NCBI GenBank assembly: GCA_004010935.1
Contig: CP026511.1
Span: 2,480,001-2,544,000, forward strand
Direction of reading: 5' to 3'
DNA from: Pseudomonadaceae bacterium SI-3
GTDB lineage: Bacteria > Pseudomonadota > Gammaproteobacteria > Pseudomonadales > Pseudomonadaceae
Length of the DNA stretch: 64,000 bases
The position numbers and the translations under genes are program-made. Under the pieces are notes generated by a model. The model saw only the letters and a list, made by a program, of their open reading frames with translations. It did not search any database and was not told the origin of the DNA. Positions 1-8,137 of the stretch are shown here, piece after piece (within the stretch, counting starts at the first letter, position 1; every line of letters begins with the position of its first letter).

Positions 1-1480
1 GGTTCTTGGTCTGCTGGTAGTGATCGAGCATCATCTTGTGCGTTTCGCGACCGACACCGGACTTCTTGTAGCCACCGAAGGCGGCGTGCGCCGGGTACAG
101 GTGGTAGCAGTTGGTCCATACGCGACCAGCCTTGATCGCCCGGCCCATGCGGTAAGCGCGGTTGATGTCGCGGGTCCACAGGCCGGCACCCAGGCCGAAC
201 TCGGTGTCGTTGGCAATCGCCAGGGCTTCGGCTTCATCCTTGAAGGTGGTGATACCGACCACCGGGCCGAAGATCTCTTCCTGGAACACGCGCATCTTGT
301 TGTTGCCCTTGAGCAGGGTCGGCTGGATGTAGTAACCGCTGGCCAAATCACCTTCCAGACGCTCGGCCGCGCCGCCAGTGAGCAGCTCGGCGCCTTCGTC
401 CTGGGCGATCTGCAGGTAGCTGAGGATCTTGTCGTACTGCTGCTCGGAGGCCTGGGCACCGACCATGGTCTCGGTGTCCAGCGGGTTGCCGCGTTTGATC
501 ACCTTGATCTTCTTCATCACCTCGACCATGAAGGCGTCGTAGATCGACTCCTGCACCAGGGCGCGGGATGGGCAGGTGCACACTTCGCCCTGGTTGAAGA
601 ACGCCAGTACCAGGCCTTCGGCGGCTTTTTCGATGAACTGCGGCTCGGCGTTCATGATGTCTTCAAAGAAGATGTTCGGCGACTTGCCGCCCAGCTCCAC
701 GGTCGACGGGATGATGTTCTCGGCGGCGCACTTGAGGATGTGCGAACCGACCGGGGTGGAACCGGTAAAGGCGATCTTGGCGATACGCTTGCTGGTGGCC
801 AGGGCCTCACCGGCTTCGCGGCCGTAGCCCTGCACTACGTTGAGCACGCCTGGCGGCAGCAGGTCGCCGATCACCTCCATCAGCACGGTGATCGACAGCG
901 GGGTCTGCTCGGCCGGCTTGAGCACGATGCAGTTGCCGGCGGCCAGGGCCGGTGCGAGCTTCCAGGCGGCCATCAGCAGCGGGAAGTTCCATGGAATGAT
1001 CTGACCAACCACACCCAGCGGCTCGTGGAAGTGATAGGCGGCGGTGTGTTCGTCGATCTCGGCGGCGCTGCCTTCCTGGGCGCGAATGCAACCGGCGTAG
1101 TAACGGAAGTGGTCGGCGGCCAGGGGCACGTCGGCGTTCAGGGTTTCGCGCACAGCCTTGCCGTTGTCCCAGGTTTCGGCCACGGCCAGCAGTTCGAGGT
1201 TGGCTTCGATACGGTCGGCGATTTTCAGCAGCACCAGGGCGCGGTTCTGTACCGAGGTTTTGCCCCAGGCATCGGCGGCGGCATGGGCGGCATCCAGAGC
1301 ATGCTCGACATCCTCGCCCCCGGAGCGCGGGAATTCGGCGATGACTTCACCATTGACCGGCGAGGTGTTGACGAAATACTCACCCTTGACCGGCGGGACA
1401 AACTCACCGCCGATGTAGTTGCCATAGCGTGGCTTGAAGGAAATGACGGAGCCTTCCGTACCGGGTTGGGCGTAGATCAT
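1..1480 (-). CDS. exaC: NAD(P)-dependent aldehyde dehydrogenase, ExaC/AldB type (3' end cut)
   Basis: Oxidises the aldehyde made by the PQQ alcohol dehydrogenases to the carboxylic acid in the cytoplasm. The reading frame runs from the ATG at 1480 through the left edge of the window; about 493 codons are present, and the family is about 506 residues, so roughly a dozen C-terminal residues are missing. The catalytic cysteine lies in [13 protein letters not shown] near residue 300, and the C-terminal block contains [16 protein letters not shown], typical of this subfamily. It is divergent from pqqA and lies in the alcohol-oxidation cluster, as exaC does in P. aeruginosa and pedI in P. putida. 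A copy of the cluster motif lies about 123 bp upstream of the start. Confidence 0.93.
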   Translation of the reverse strand, partial: MIYAQPGTEGSVISFKPRYGNYIGGEFVPPVKGEYFVNTSPVNGEVIAEFPRSGGEDVEHALDAAHAAADAWGKTSVQNRALVLLKIADRIEANLELLAVAETWDNGKAVRETLNADVPLAADHFRYYAGCIRAQEGSAAEIDEHTAAYHFHEPLGVVGQIIPWNFPLLMAAWKLAPALAAGNCIVLKPAEQTPLSITVLMEVIGDLLPPGVLNVVQGYGREAGEALATSKRIAKIAFTGSTPVGSHILKCAAENIIPSTVELGGKSPNIFFEDIMNAEPQFIEKAAEGLVLAFFNQGEVCTCPSRALVQESIYDAFMVEVMKKIKVIKRGNPLDTETMVGAQASEQQYDKILSYLQIAQDEGAELLTGGAAERLEGDLASGYYIQPTLLKGNNKMRVFQEEIFGPVVGITTFKDEAEALAIANDTEFGLGAGLWTRDINRAYRMGRAIKAGRVWTNCYHLYPAHAAFGGYKKSGVGRETHKMMLDHYQQTKN

Positions 1481-1890
1481 GAGCGGCCTCTCTAATTTTT
1501 CTGCTTGTCGGAGCCTGACCGGACATGGACAGGACATGGAACGATCTTAGGCAGCCAAACCGCTTGCCCGGAATGCCCCCAAGGAACAGATGCGCTCCTC
1601 ATTTGGTAGTACATGCCAAAACCGGTGCGCCGCCACCACGGGCACCGGGTGCCCCAAAAGGCGCGCCATGCGCCTGAAAAAAACCGCCAGATTAGGGCGC
1701 CCCAGCTCACATGCAATTGACCATGCGCAAGGGCAGTCCGCTGCCCAGCGAATGTTTTTTTCATGCAACAAAAACGCGACCAAATGCCCGGAAAAACGGC
1801 CCGAAAGTCTCATTAGTCGAGCGTCAAAAGCGCCTTAGCTTCGAGCCGCAACATTGGTTTTCCCAAAACGTTTGCTTAAGGAGATATGCC
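1481..1890. other. Intergenic region between exaC and pqqA
   Basis: A 410-bp divergent region. It must hold the promoters of exaC (minus strand) and the pqqA operon (plus strand). The only recognisable element is the CTCATTTGGTA motif at 1598-1608. Short open frames on both strands here have no ribosome-binding site and no recognisable similarity, so no gene is called. Confidence 0.6.
1598..1608. promoter_or_regulatory. Putative alcohol-oxidation regulator box (copy a)
   Basis: CTCATTTGGTA matches the consensus CTMCYTTRGTA (10 of 11) built from promoters across this cluster. Its centre is about 123 bp from the exaC start codon, the same distance as in front of pedH and pedF. It probably binds one of the two LuxR-type response regulators encoded here; the assignment is inferred. 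Confidence 0.5.
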
Positions 1891-1965
1891 ATGCAGTGGA
1901 TCGATCCGGACTTCTGCGACTTGCGTCTGGGCTTTGAAGTCACCGCGTACGTTTACGTGCGCTGA
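1891..1965 (+). CDS. pqqA: PQQ precursor peptide PqqA
   Basis: A 24-residue peptide that supplies the glutamate and tyrosine crosslinked to form PQQ. It carries GFEVTAY, in which Glu16 and Tyr20 have the canonical spacing (GFEVTMY in most PqqA). The start has a strong ribosome-binding site (AAGGAGA) about 7 bases upstream. It is followed by pqqD and pqqE; pqqB and pqqC, normally next, are absent. It may be a second pqqA copy in the genome, since complete PQQ synthesis needs pqqB and pqqC from elsewhere. Confidence 0.92.
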   Translation: MQWIDPDFCDLRLGFEVTAYVYVR

Positions 1966-2020
1966 GCCCCCACCGGCGTGTTCGCAACCGCCTTCACGCC
2001 GGTCGAGCGAGGAAATGGAC

Positions 2021-2314
2021 ATGACCGCAACAAGTATTTCGCCGCTGAGCTGCTATGAGATTCGCTCGCCCTTTCTGTTTCGCTGGGAAGAATCGCAGCA
2101 AGCGCACGTACTGCTCTATCCCGAGGGCATCGTCAAGCTGAACGCCACCGGTGGAGAGATATTGAAGCGCTGCGACGGCAAGACCCGTGTCGTTGAGCTA
2201 ATCGAGCAATTGGCCCAAAGCTACAACGCATCCGATATCGACGCGATCCGTAACGGTGTCCTGAATTTCCTGGAGGTATCTCATGGCAAAGGCTGGATCC
2301 GCGCTAAGGCTTGA
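2021..2314 (+). CDS. pqqD: PQQ biosynthesis peptide chaperone PqqD
   Basis: PqqD binds PqqA and presents it to the radical SAM enzyme PqqE. The 97-residue product has the family's winged-helix precursor-recognition fold, recognisable from YPEGIVKLNATGGEIL and the following helix region. The ATG at 2021 is chosen because GAGGA lies 7-8 bases before it; the in-frame ATG at 2015 is too close to that site. Its last 32 bases overlap pqqE, which suggests translational coupling. A separate pqqD paralogue next to an aldehyde dehydrogenase is also known in the P. putida ped cluster. Confidence 0.93.
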   Translation: MTATSISPLSCYEIRSPFLFRWEESQQAHVLLYPEGIVKLNATGGEILKRCDGKTRVVELIEQLAQSYNASDIDAIRNGVLNFLEVSHGKGWIRAKA

Positions 2315-3428
2315 TGGCAACGGCAACCCCGTCTGGCTGCTGCTCGAGCTGACCTATCAGTGCCCGCTGCAATGCGTGTTCTGCAGCAATCCACGCAACT
2401 TCGCCGATTACCGCCAAGACGAGCTGAGCACCACCGAGTGGATCGATGTAATGGCCCAGGCCCGCGCCATGGGTGCGATGCAGATCGGCTTCTCGGGCGG
2501 CGAGCCCACGCTGCGCAAGGACCTCGAAACGCTGGTCGCCGAGGCTGACCGCATGGGCTACTACACCAACCTGATCACTTCCGGCATCGGCCTGACCGAG
2601 GCGCGCCTGCGCGTCCTGAAGGATGCCGGGTTGCGCCACATCCAGCTCGGTTTTCAGTCCACCGACCGTGACGTGGCGCGTGAACTGGCCGGTGTCGACG
2701 CCTGGGAGCGCAAACTGCGCATGGCGCGGCTGATCAAGTCAATGGACTTCCCCATGGTGCTCAACGTACCGATCACCCGGCAGAACATCGCTCAGGTGCC
2801 GGACATCATCGAGTTCGCCGTCGAACTGGGAGTCGAGTACCTCGAGCTGGCGAACGTGCAGTACTACAACTGGGCGCTGCTCAACCGCGACGCGCTGATG
2901 CCGACCCATGCCGAACTGCAGAAAGCCGAAGATGAGGTGCGCAAGGCACGCGAGCGGTTCGGTGATCGCCTGACCATCTTCTTCGTCATCCCCGACTATT
3001 ACGAAGGTCGTCCCAAGGCGTGCATGAACGGCTGGGGCGCGATTCACGTCACCATCGCGCCAAACGGCAACGTGCTGCCCTGCTCCCAGGCCAGCACCTT
3101 CAAAGACCTCGCCTTCCCCAACGTGCGGCAGCAACGACTGGAGCAGATCTGGCACGACTCGCCGGTGTTCAACCTCTACCGTGGCGACACCTGGATGCCA
3201 GAACCCTGCCGCAGCTGTGACGATAAGGAAAAGGATTTCGGCGGGTGCCGCTGCCAGGCGCTGCTGCTGACCGGCAACGGCGCCAACACCGATCCGGCCT
3301 GCAGTAAATCCCCACATCACCAGCTGATTCGCCAGGCCGTTGAATTGGCGCAGGATGCCACGCGCCCGCAAGGCACGCTGATCGCCCGACAGGCCAGTCA
3401 GGGGGTGGAACTTGAAACTGCCCCATGA
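2283..3428 (+). CDS. pqqE: PqqA peptide cyclase PqqE (radical SAM)
   Basis: PqqE makes the C-C bond between Glu and Tyr of PqqA, the first step of PQQ synthesis. The 381-residue protein shows the radical SAM cluster motif CxxxCxxC (Cys27, Cys31, Cys34 in YQCPLQCVFC), a GGEP motif in the barrel, and a C-terminal SPASM domain with cysteines in CMNGWG, LPCSQAS, CRSCDD and GGCRCQ for auxiliary iron-sulfur clusters. The start at 2283 follows GGAGG by 7 bases. The length and motif set are normal, so the enzyme looks functional. Confidence 0.95.
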   Translation: MAKAGSALRLDGNGNPVWLLLELTYQCPLQCVFCSNPRNFADYRQDELSTTEWIDVMAQARAMGAMQIGFSGGEPTLRKDLETLVAEADRMGYYTNLITSGIGLTEARLRVLKDAGLRHIQLGFQSTDRDVARELAGVDAWERKLRMARLIKSMDFPMVLNVPITRQNIAQVPDIIEFAVELGVEYLELANVQYYNWALLNRDALMPTHAELQKAEDEVRKARERFGDRLTIFFVIPDYYEGRPKACMNGWGAIHVTIAPNGNVLPCSQASTFKDLAFPNVRQQRLEQIWHDSPVFNLYRGDTWMPEPCRSCDDKEKDFGGCRCQALLLTGNGANTDPACSKSPHHQLIRQAVELAQDATRPQGTLIARQASQGVELETAP

Positions 3429-3510
3429 TTCGTTCAGCGGCACTGTCAGCGCCGGCCTCGCACTCACGCTCGGTTGCTACTTGCTGCTGCGTTTCTGGCT
3501 GGTGAACTGA
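3412..3510 (+). CDS. Possible 32-residue single-span membrane peptide
   Basis: An open frame starting with TTG at 3412, inside the last codons of pqqE, preceded by a G-rich GGGGTGG. The product has a short polar N-terminus (KLPHDSFSG) and a hydrophobic stretch (SAGLALTLGCYLLLRFWLV) long enough for one membrane span. It stops 2 bases before the start of the next membrane protein, which fits a coupled reading frame. There is no family match that I recognise; it could also be chance coding in the gap between two operon genes. Confidence 0.4.
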   Translation: MKLPHDSFSGTVSAGLALTLGCYLLLRFWLVN

Positions 3511-3512
3511 GC

Positions 3513-4016
3513 ATGCAGATGCTGATCCTCGATCTGCTGGCCCGCTACGCGCACCTGCTGTTCGCGTTGGTCTGGGTCGGCCACAACTATGCCAACTTCA
3601 TCCAGAACCCACGCTTCGTGCCACTGCAGAACGGCATCGACACCGCCACGTTGAACCACGATCTGGAAGCGCGGATGAAACGTGAGCACGGCATATTCCG
3701 CTATGCCTCCGTGGTGGTCTGGGTGTCCGGCATGTTCATGCTCTGGCAACGCGGCTGGCTGGTCGATGCGCTGCTGCTGCAGGGTCCGCTGGCGGTGATC
3801 GGCCTGGGCGCCTGGATTGGCACGCTGATGTTGCTCAACCTCTGGCTGGTGCTCTGGCCGCATCAGAAGAAGCTGCTCGGCTTCATCCCGGCGACTCTCG
3901 AAGAGCGTGTGCGCTGCTCGCGGATAACCTTCCTCTCGTCCCGCAGCAACACGATCCTGTCCTTTCCCCTGCTGTTCCTCATGGCGAGTGGTGGTCATGG
4001 CCTGCATCTCTTCTGA
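3513..4016 (+). CDS. Membrane protein resembling the urate oxidase (PuuD) N-terminal domain, DUF989-like
   Basis: A 167-residue integral membrane protein with about four hydrophobic segments. Its N-terminal ARYAHLLFALVWVGHNYANF resembles the start of the membrane domain of PuuD-type urate hydroxylases, where conserved His residues of the span may bind haem; here only this domain is present, with no cytochrome c tail. The ATG at 3513 is preferred over a TTG at 3474. It overlaps the next gene by 20 bases (3997-4016). In this operon it may anchor or deliver electrons for the flavoprotein and PQQ-related enzymes, but that is inference. Confidence 0.6.
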   Translation: MQMLILDLLARYAHLLFALVWVGHNYANFIQNPRFVPLQNGIDTATLNHDLEARMKREHGIFRYASVVVWVSGMFMLWQRGWLVDALLLQGPLAVIGLGAWIGTLMLLNLWLVLWPHQKKLLGFIPATLEERVRCSRITFLSSRSNTILSFPLLFLMASGGHGLHLF

Positions 4017-5097
4017 GCCGACCGAGCGCTACAGTTTTGCCGCCGGCCCGGCAATGCTGCCGAGTGCAGTGCTAACGCAGATTCAGAATGAATTGCCGGA
4101 CTGGAACCACAGCGGCTTCTCCTTACTTGAACAACCGTTCACCAGCCCCGCGTTCAAGCAGCTGATGGCCGAAACCGAACAGAACTTACGCAAGCTGCTG
4201 TCGGTTCCTCACAACTATCGGGTGCTCTTTGTTCAAGGTGGCGCCTCGGCGCAGTTCGGCCTGGTGCCGCTCAACCTGCTGCAGCCCGGGCAGAGCGCCG
4301 ACTATCTCGAGAGTGGCCACTGGGGGCGCAAAGCGATTGTCGAGGCGCGTCGACATTCCCCGGTCAATGTCATCGCCAGCGGTGCGGCAGATGGCTTCAG
4401 CGCCCTGCCGAAGCGGGAATACTGGCAGCTCGATCCTCACGCCGGTTATTGCCACATCACTAGCAACGAAACTGGAAACGGGCTTCAGCTACGCGAATTT
4501 CCAGAAGTGCCGGTGCCGCTGGTGGCTGACATGACGTCGGACTTTCTTACCCGGCCCATTCCGGTAGAGCGCTTCGGCCTGATCTACGCCAGCGCTCAGA
4601 AGAACTTCGGCATCGCCGGGCTCTGTCTACTGATCGTGCGCGAGGATCTTTTGCGATCACCGCAGCGTGGCCTCCCAGCGGTATTCAGCTACAAGGTACA
4701 GGCCGAGCAACAGAGCCGCTTCAACACGCCACCGACCTTCGCCCTGTATGTCGCTGCGTTGATGCTGCGCTGGATCGAGGATCAGGGCGGACTCGCCGTA
4801 ATGGCAGCACATGCGCGCGAAAAGAGTCAGCGGTTATACCGCTGCATTGAGGCTGGAAGCTTCTACCGCTGCCGCCAACAGGCCGCGGATCGCTCGAGCG
4901 TCAATGTCTGCTTTGAACTGGCAGATGCGCGATTGCTCCAGCCCTTTCTTGCCGATGCAGAGCGCAACGGCCTGTTTTATCTGCAGGGGCACAGCCATGT
5001 TGGCGGCGTCCGCGCCAGTCTTTACAACGCCATGCCTCTGGCGGGAGTGGATCGACTGGTCGCCTTCATGCGTGATTTCGAGAGCCGTCATGGCTAA
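3997..5097 (+). CDS. SerC-like PLP-dependent aminotransferase
   Basis: A class V aminotransferase of 366 residues, clearly in the phosphoserine aminotransferase family: FAAGPAMLP at the N-terminus, the lysine that binds PLP at Lys202 in SAQKNFGIAG, and GGVRASLYNAMP near the end, which keeps the arginine for the substrate alpha-carboxylate. However, the SHRG block that binds the phosphate of phosphoserine in E. coli SerC reads PFTS here (residues 47-50), and GHRVVGG reads GHSHVGG (His332-Ser333). The enzyme should therefore use a different, non-phosphorylated substrate. It overlaps the next gene by 8 bases. Start ATG at 3997; an upstream GTG at 3988 is possible. Confidence 0.85.
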   Translation: MACISSEPTERYSFAAGPAMLPSAVLTQIQNELPDWNHSGFSLLEQPFTSPAFKQLMAETEQNLRKLLSVPHNYRVLFVQGGASAQFGLVPLNLLQPGQSADYLESGHWGRKAIVEARRHSPVNVIASGAADGFSALPKREYWQLDPHAGYCHITSNETGNGLQLREFPEVPVPLVADMTSDFLTRPIPVERFGLIYASAQKNFGIAGLCLLIVREDLLRSPQRGLPAVFSYKVQAEQQSRFNTPPTFALYVAALMLRWIEDQGGLAVMAAHAREKSQRLYRCIEAGSFYRCRQQAADRSSVNVCFELADARLLQPFLADAERNGLFYLQGHSHVGGVRASLYNAMPLAGVDRLVAFMRDFESRHG

Positions 5098-5935
5098 GCC
5101 GAACAGTGTCCGGACAATCAGCAGCCGTCTGGCGCAAAGGCTCGCGATGGACCTTTGCTGCTTGGCATGTCACTTCTCGACTTATCAAGCCAATCAACCG
5201 GTCACGGTAATGGGCCTGCCGTTCCCCTCGCCGTTAGGTATCGCCGCAGGATTCGACCGTTACAGCAGGCTCGGTCGCCGCGCGGCGTTGCTGGGCTTTG
5301 GTTTCAATGAAGTGGGCAGCCTGACGGCAGATGGTCTCGCCAGGCTGTCGCCTGTAAAGCATGGTCAAGCACGTCTAGGCCTGAACCTGACTCTGGACGC
5401 CAGCCAATCTTGGACTGAGACCTGCGCCCTGCTACAGACTGCCTGGCCGCTCGCGGACTATCTGGTGCTCAATCTGATCGGCCCTGCCAGCGTCCGGCTG
5501 GTCCAAGACCCTGATCGGTTGCACCGACTGCTCTCGCTGTTGCGACATCAGCAACACGCGCTGAACACAGCGGGAAATCGCAGTGTGCCCCTGCTCGCAA
5601 AGTTGCGTTGCCTGCCGGAACAGGTGCCTGAGTACCTAACCGAAGTGCTGCTGGAGTTGGGTTTCGACGGCTTGATCGCTGCGCATGACCCAGGGCCGCC
5701 AGCGACACGGCAGCGTTACCGCGCCTGGCAGGATGACCGTCAACAGATGCAAGCCTGCATGCAGATCGAACAGTTGCACCGACTGTGCGGCACCGATCTG
5801 GCGTTGATCTCGGTCGGAGGAGTACAGACCGCAGGCCACCTCCAGGCGCGCCTCGACGCAGGGGCCCAGCTTATCCAGGTGCATGGAGCCCTGATGCGTC
5901 AGGGGCCATGGCTTGCTCGGCGGCTATGCGGATGA
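5090..5935 (+). CDS. PyrD-like FMN oxidoreductase, divergent
   Basis: Resembles class 2 dihydroorotate dehydrogenase: PVTVMGLPFPSPLGIAAGFDR matches the FMN-binding N-terminal part of PyrD, GFGFNEVG the next strand, and ISVGGV with QVHGAL the C-terminal phosphate-binding part. At 281 residues it is shorter than PyrD (about 336). The active-site loop SSPN of E. coli PyrD reads IGPA here, so the catalytic serine is lost, and the conserved lysine of GLDK is Arg57. It is unlikely to make orotate. The start ATG overlaps the SerC-like stop (ATGGCTAA), which points to coupled translation. The substrate is unknown; the operon suggests a PQQ-related or alcohol-related one. Confidence 0.78.
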   Translation: MAKPNSVRTISSRLAQRLAMDLCCLACHFSTYQANQPVTVMGLPFPSPLGIAAGFDRYSRLGRRAALLGFGFNEVGSLTADGLARLSPVKHGQARLGLNLTLDASQSWTETCALLQTAWPLADYLVLNLIGPASVRLVQDPDRLHRLLSLLRHQQHALNTAGNRSVPLLAKLRCLPEQVPEYLTEVLLELGFDGLIAAHDPGPPATRQRYRAWQDDRQQMQACMQIEQLHRLCGTDLALISVGGVQTAGHLQARLDAGAQLIQVHGALMRQGPWLARRLCG

Positions 5936-6030
5936 GTCCGGGCTAAGCAAAGCCGCACAGGAGCTTGGCCATCCGCAAAGTTGGCTGTTCGAGGATCAAC
6001 GCTGCCGCCCAATACCCGTAAATTTCCCAT

Positions 6031-6056
6031 AAAAAAAGGCCGACATAAGCCGGCCT
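6031..6056. terminator. Intrinsic terminator, probably bidirectional
   Basis: A stem formed by AGGCCGAC and GCCGGCCT around ATAA. On the minus strand it is followed by a run of seven T, ending pedH; on the plus strand it is followed by CGTTTTCTT and can end the pqqA operon. The two genes converge here. Confidence 0.85.
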
Positions 6057-6074
6057 CGTTTTCTTGGTGCTTAA

Positions 6075-7853
6075 TCAGCGCTTGGCGACTACCTGCTCCT
6101 TCGGCAGTTTGAAGGTCCAGACCATGCCGCCCTGGTTGAAGTCTTTGATGCGCTTGGCAACCTCGCCACCCCACAGTGGAACTGCACCGCCCCAGCCAGA
6201 AAGGACCGATACGTACTGTTCGCCATCCATTTCCCAGGTAACCGGAGAACCGATCACGCCGGAGCCGGTGTTGAACTCGTAGACCTTCTCACCCGTCTTG
6301 GCGTTGAACGCCATCAGGAAGCCTTCCGGGTTACCGGTGAACACCAGGTTGCCCTTGGTTGCCAGAACGCCGCCCCACAGTGGCGCGTAGTTCTTGTAAC
6401 GCCAGACTTCCTTGCCGGTTTTCGGGTCAATGGCGCGAAGCACGCCAATGTATTCCTCGTTCAGCGGGTGGATAGTGAAGCCAGCGCCCAGGTAAGCCGC
6501 GCCTTTCTTGTAGGCGACGCCTTCGTTCCAGATGTCCATGGCCCATTCGTTAGACGGCACGTAGAACAGTCCGGTGTCCTGGCTGTACGCCATTGGCATC
6601 CAGTTCTTACCGCCGAGGAAAGACGGCGCAACAGTCACGGACTTGCCCTTGTCCGCATCGCCTGGTGCGCCAGGACGGTTGGCGTCGTCATAGATCGGAC
6701 GTCCATCCTTATCCAAACCCTTGGCCCAGGTGATCTTGTCCACGAACGGGAAGCCGCGAATGAATTTGCCGTTGGTCCGATCGAGCACGTAGAAGAAGCC
6801 GTTACGGTCCGCGGTACCAGCGGCCTTGATGGTCTTACCACCATCCTGGTAGTCGAAGGAGATCAGTTCGTTGACACCGTCATAGTCCCAGCCGTCATGC
6901 GGCGTAGACTGGAAGTGCCACTTGATCGAGCCGTCGTCCGGGTCCAGCGCCAAACGCGAAGACGAATACAGGTTGTCGCCTGGGCGCAGGTGCGAGTTCC
7001 ACGGTGAGGGGTTGCCGGTACCGAACAGCAGCGAATCGGTGTCTGCGTCGTAGTAGCCACCCAGCCAAGGCGCTGCACCGCCGGTCTTCCAAAGATCGCC
7101 CGGCCAGGTTTTACCGGCTTCGCCGCCAGAGATGCCGTTATCGACCTTTTTGCCATCCTTCATCACGTAGCCCATGTGACCTTCGACGGTCGGACGGGAC
7201 CACAGCAACTCACCATTCTTGGGGTCGAACGCCTGGATCATGCCGACTACGCCGAACTCACCGCCGGCCAGGCCAGTGATCAACTTGCCTTTTACCACCA
7301 TCGGCGCGGCAGAAATCGAGTAGCCAGCCTTGTAGTCAGCGACGGTCTTTTTCCAGACGACCTTGCCGGTGTCCTTGTTCAGCGCGACCAGCTTGGCATC
7401 CAACGTGCCGAAGATCACCAGGTCGTCATACAGCGCCACGCCACGGTTGATCACGTCACAGCAAGGCATGATGCCGTCCGGCAGGCGGGCGTCGTACTGC
7501 CACAGTTCCTTGCCGGTACGGGCGTCGATCGCAAATACGCGCGAGTAGGAGCCGGTGACGTACATCACACCATCTTTAATCAGCGGCTGCGCTTCCTGGC
7601 CACGTTGTTTTTCACCCCCCAGGGAAAAACCCCAAACCGGGCGCAGCTGGCTGACGTTCTCAGTGTTCAGTGCATCGAGTGTGCTGTAGCGCTGGCCTTG
7701 CAGCCCCAGGCCGTTAGTAACGATCTGATCGGTGGACTTGGCGTCATCGAGGATTTCCTGATCGGTGACTGCCCATGCCGACACGCTGGACACGGCCATG
7801 GCGGCGCAAAGCGCTGTCAGGGCGAAGGGCTTGCGAAGACCGGTGTGCTTCAT
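6075..7853 (-). CDS. pedH: Lanthanide-type PQQ-dependent alcohol dehydrogenase, PedH-like
   Basis: Periplasmic quinoprotein that oxidises primary alcohols and passes electrons to cytochrome c. The 592-residue product has a signal peptide ending near VSAWA, eight-bladed propeller repeats, and the vicinal disulfide pair in PCCDVIN. The catalytic Asp323 lies in WDYDG; the extra acidic residue two places later (Asp325) is the hallmark of lanthanide-dependent enzymes of the XoxF/PedH type. The start ATG at 7853 has AGAGG about 8 bases upstream. A second, calcium-type enzyme is encoded at 20597-22456, so this strain should switch between the two according to rare-earth supply. Confidence 0.94.
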   Translation of the reverse strand: MKHTGLRKPFALTALCAAMAVSSVSAWAVTDQEILDDAKSTDQIVTNGLGLQGQRYSTLDALNTENVSQLRPVWGFSLGGEKQRGQEAQPLIKDGVMYVTGSYSRVFAIDARTGKELWQYDARLPDGIMPCCDVINRGVALYDDLVIFGTLDAKLVALNKDTGKVVWKKTVADYKAGYSISAAPMVVKGKLITGLAGGEFGVVGMIQAFDPKNGELLWSRPTVEGHMGYVMKDGKKVDNGISGGEAGKTWPGDLWKTGGAAPWLGGYYDADTDSLLFGTGNPSPWNSHLRPGDNLYSSSRLALDPDDGSIKWHFQSTPHDGWDYDGVNELISFDYQDGGKTIKAAGTADRNGFFYVLDRTNGKFIRGFPFVDKITWAKGLDKDGRPIYDDANRPGAPGDADKGKSVTVAPSFLGGKNWMPMAYSQDTGLFYVPSNEWAMDIWNEGVAYKKGAAYLGAGFTIHPLNEEYIGVLRAIDPKTGKEVWRYKNYAPLWGGVLATKGNLVFTGNPEGFLMAFNAKTGEKVYEFNTGSGVIGSPVTWEMDGEQYVSVLSGWGGAVPLWGGEVAKRIKDFNQGGMVWTFKLPKEQVVAKR

Positions 7854-7967
7854 TGCGGCTACCTCTACGGGTTCATTGTTATCGTCGCCGGGAACTTTTC
7901 CCGGTCTAGTAGCGATTCTTAGATCTAGCCGCTCCTGTAACAATTACACGCAGTACCGATTTTCCTC

Positions 7968-7978
7968 CTCCCTTGGTA
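7968..7978. promoter_or_regulatory. Putative alcohol-oxidation regulator box (copy b)
   Basis: CTCCCTTGGTA, a full match to the cluster consensus, centred 120 bp upstream of the pedH start codon. The flanking CCTCCC is shared with the copy near pedF. It lies in the divergent region between pedH and the substrate-binding protein gene and may serve both. Confidence 0.55.
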
Positions 7979-8137
7979 GCAATACTCCACGAAGGGCCCG
8001 TCATCCTTGCGCCATGATGGCCAAACCGGGCTACCGCACCGGCACCGAAGTTGAAGCCGGTGTGCCCGAAAAGACAATTCCTAGCGCAATGCTCGAGCCT
8101 TACAACGTACGCCCCTCCGCTCACAAGGACACGAGCC

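Noticed and set aside
20..1495. Long open frame on the plus strand opposite exaC
   Set aside because: It is the antisense shadow of a high-GC aldehyde dehydrogenase gene and has no ribosome-binding site or family similarity.
1492..1813. Overlapping minus-strand frames upstream of exaC
   Set aside because: They lie in the promoter region, lack start signals and resemble no protein I know.
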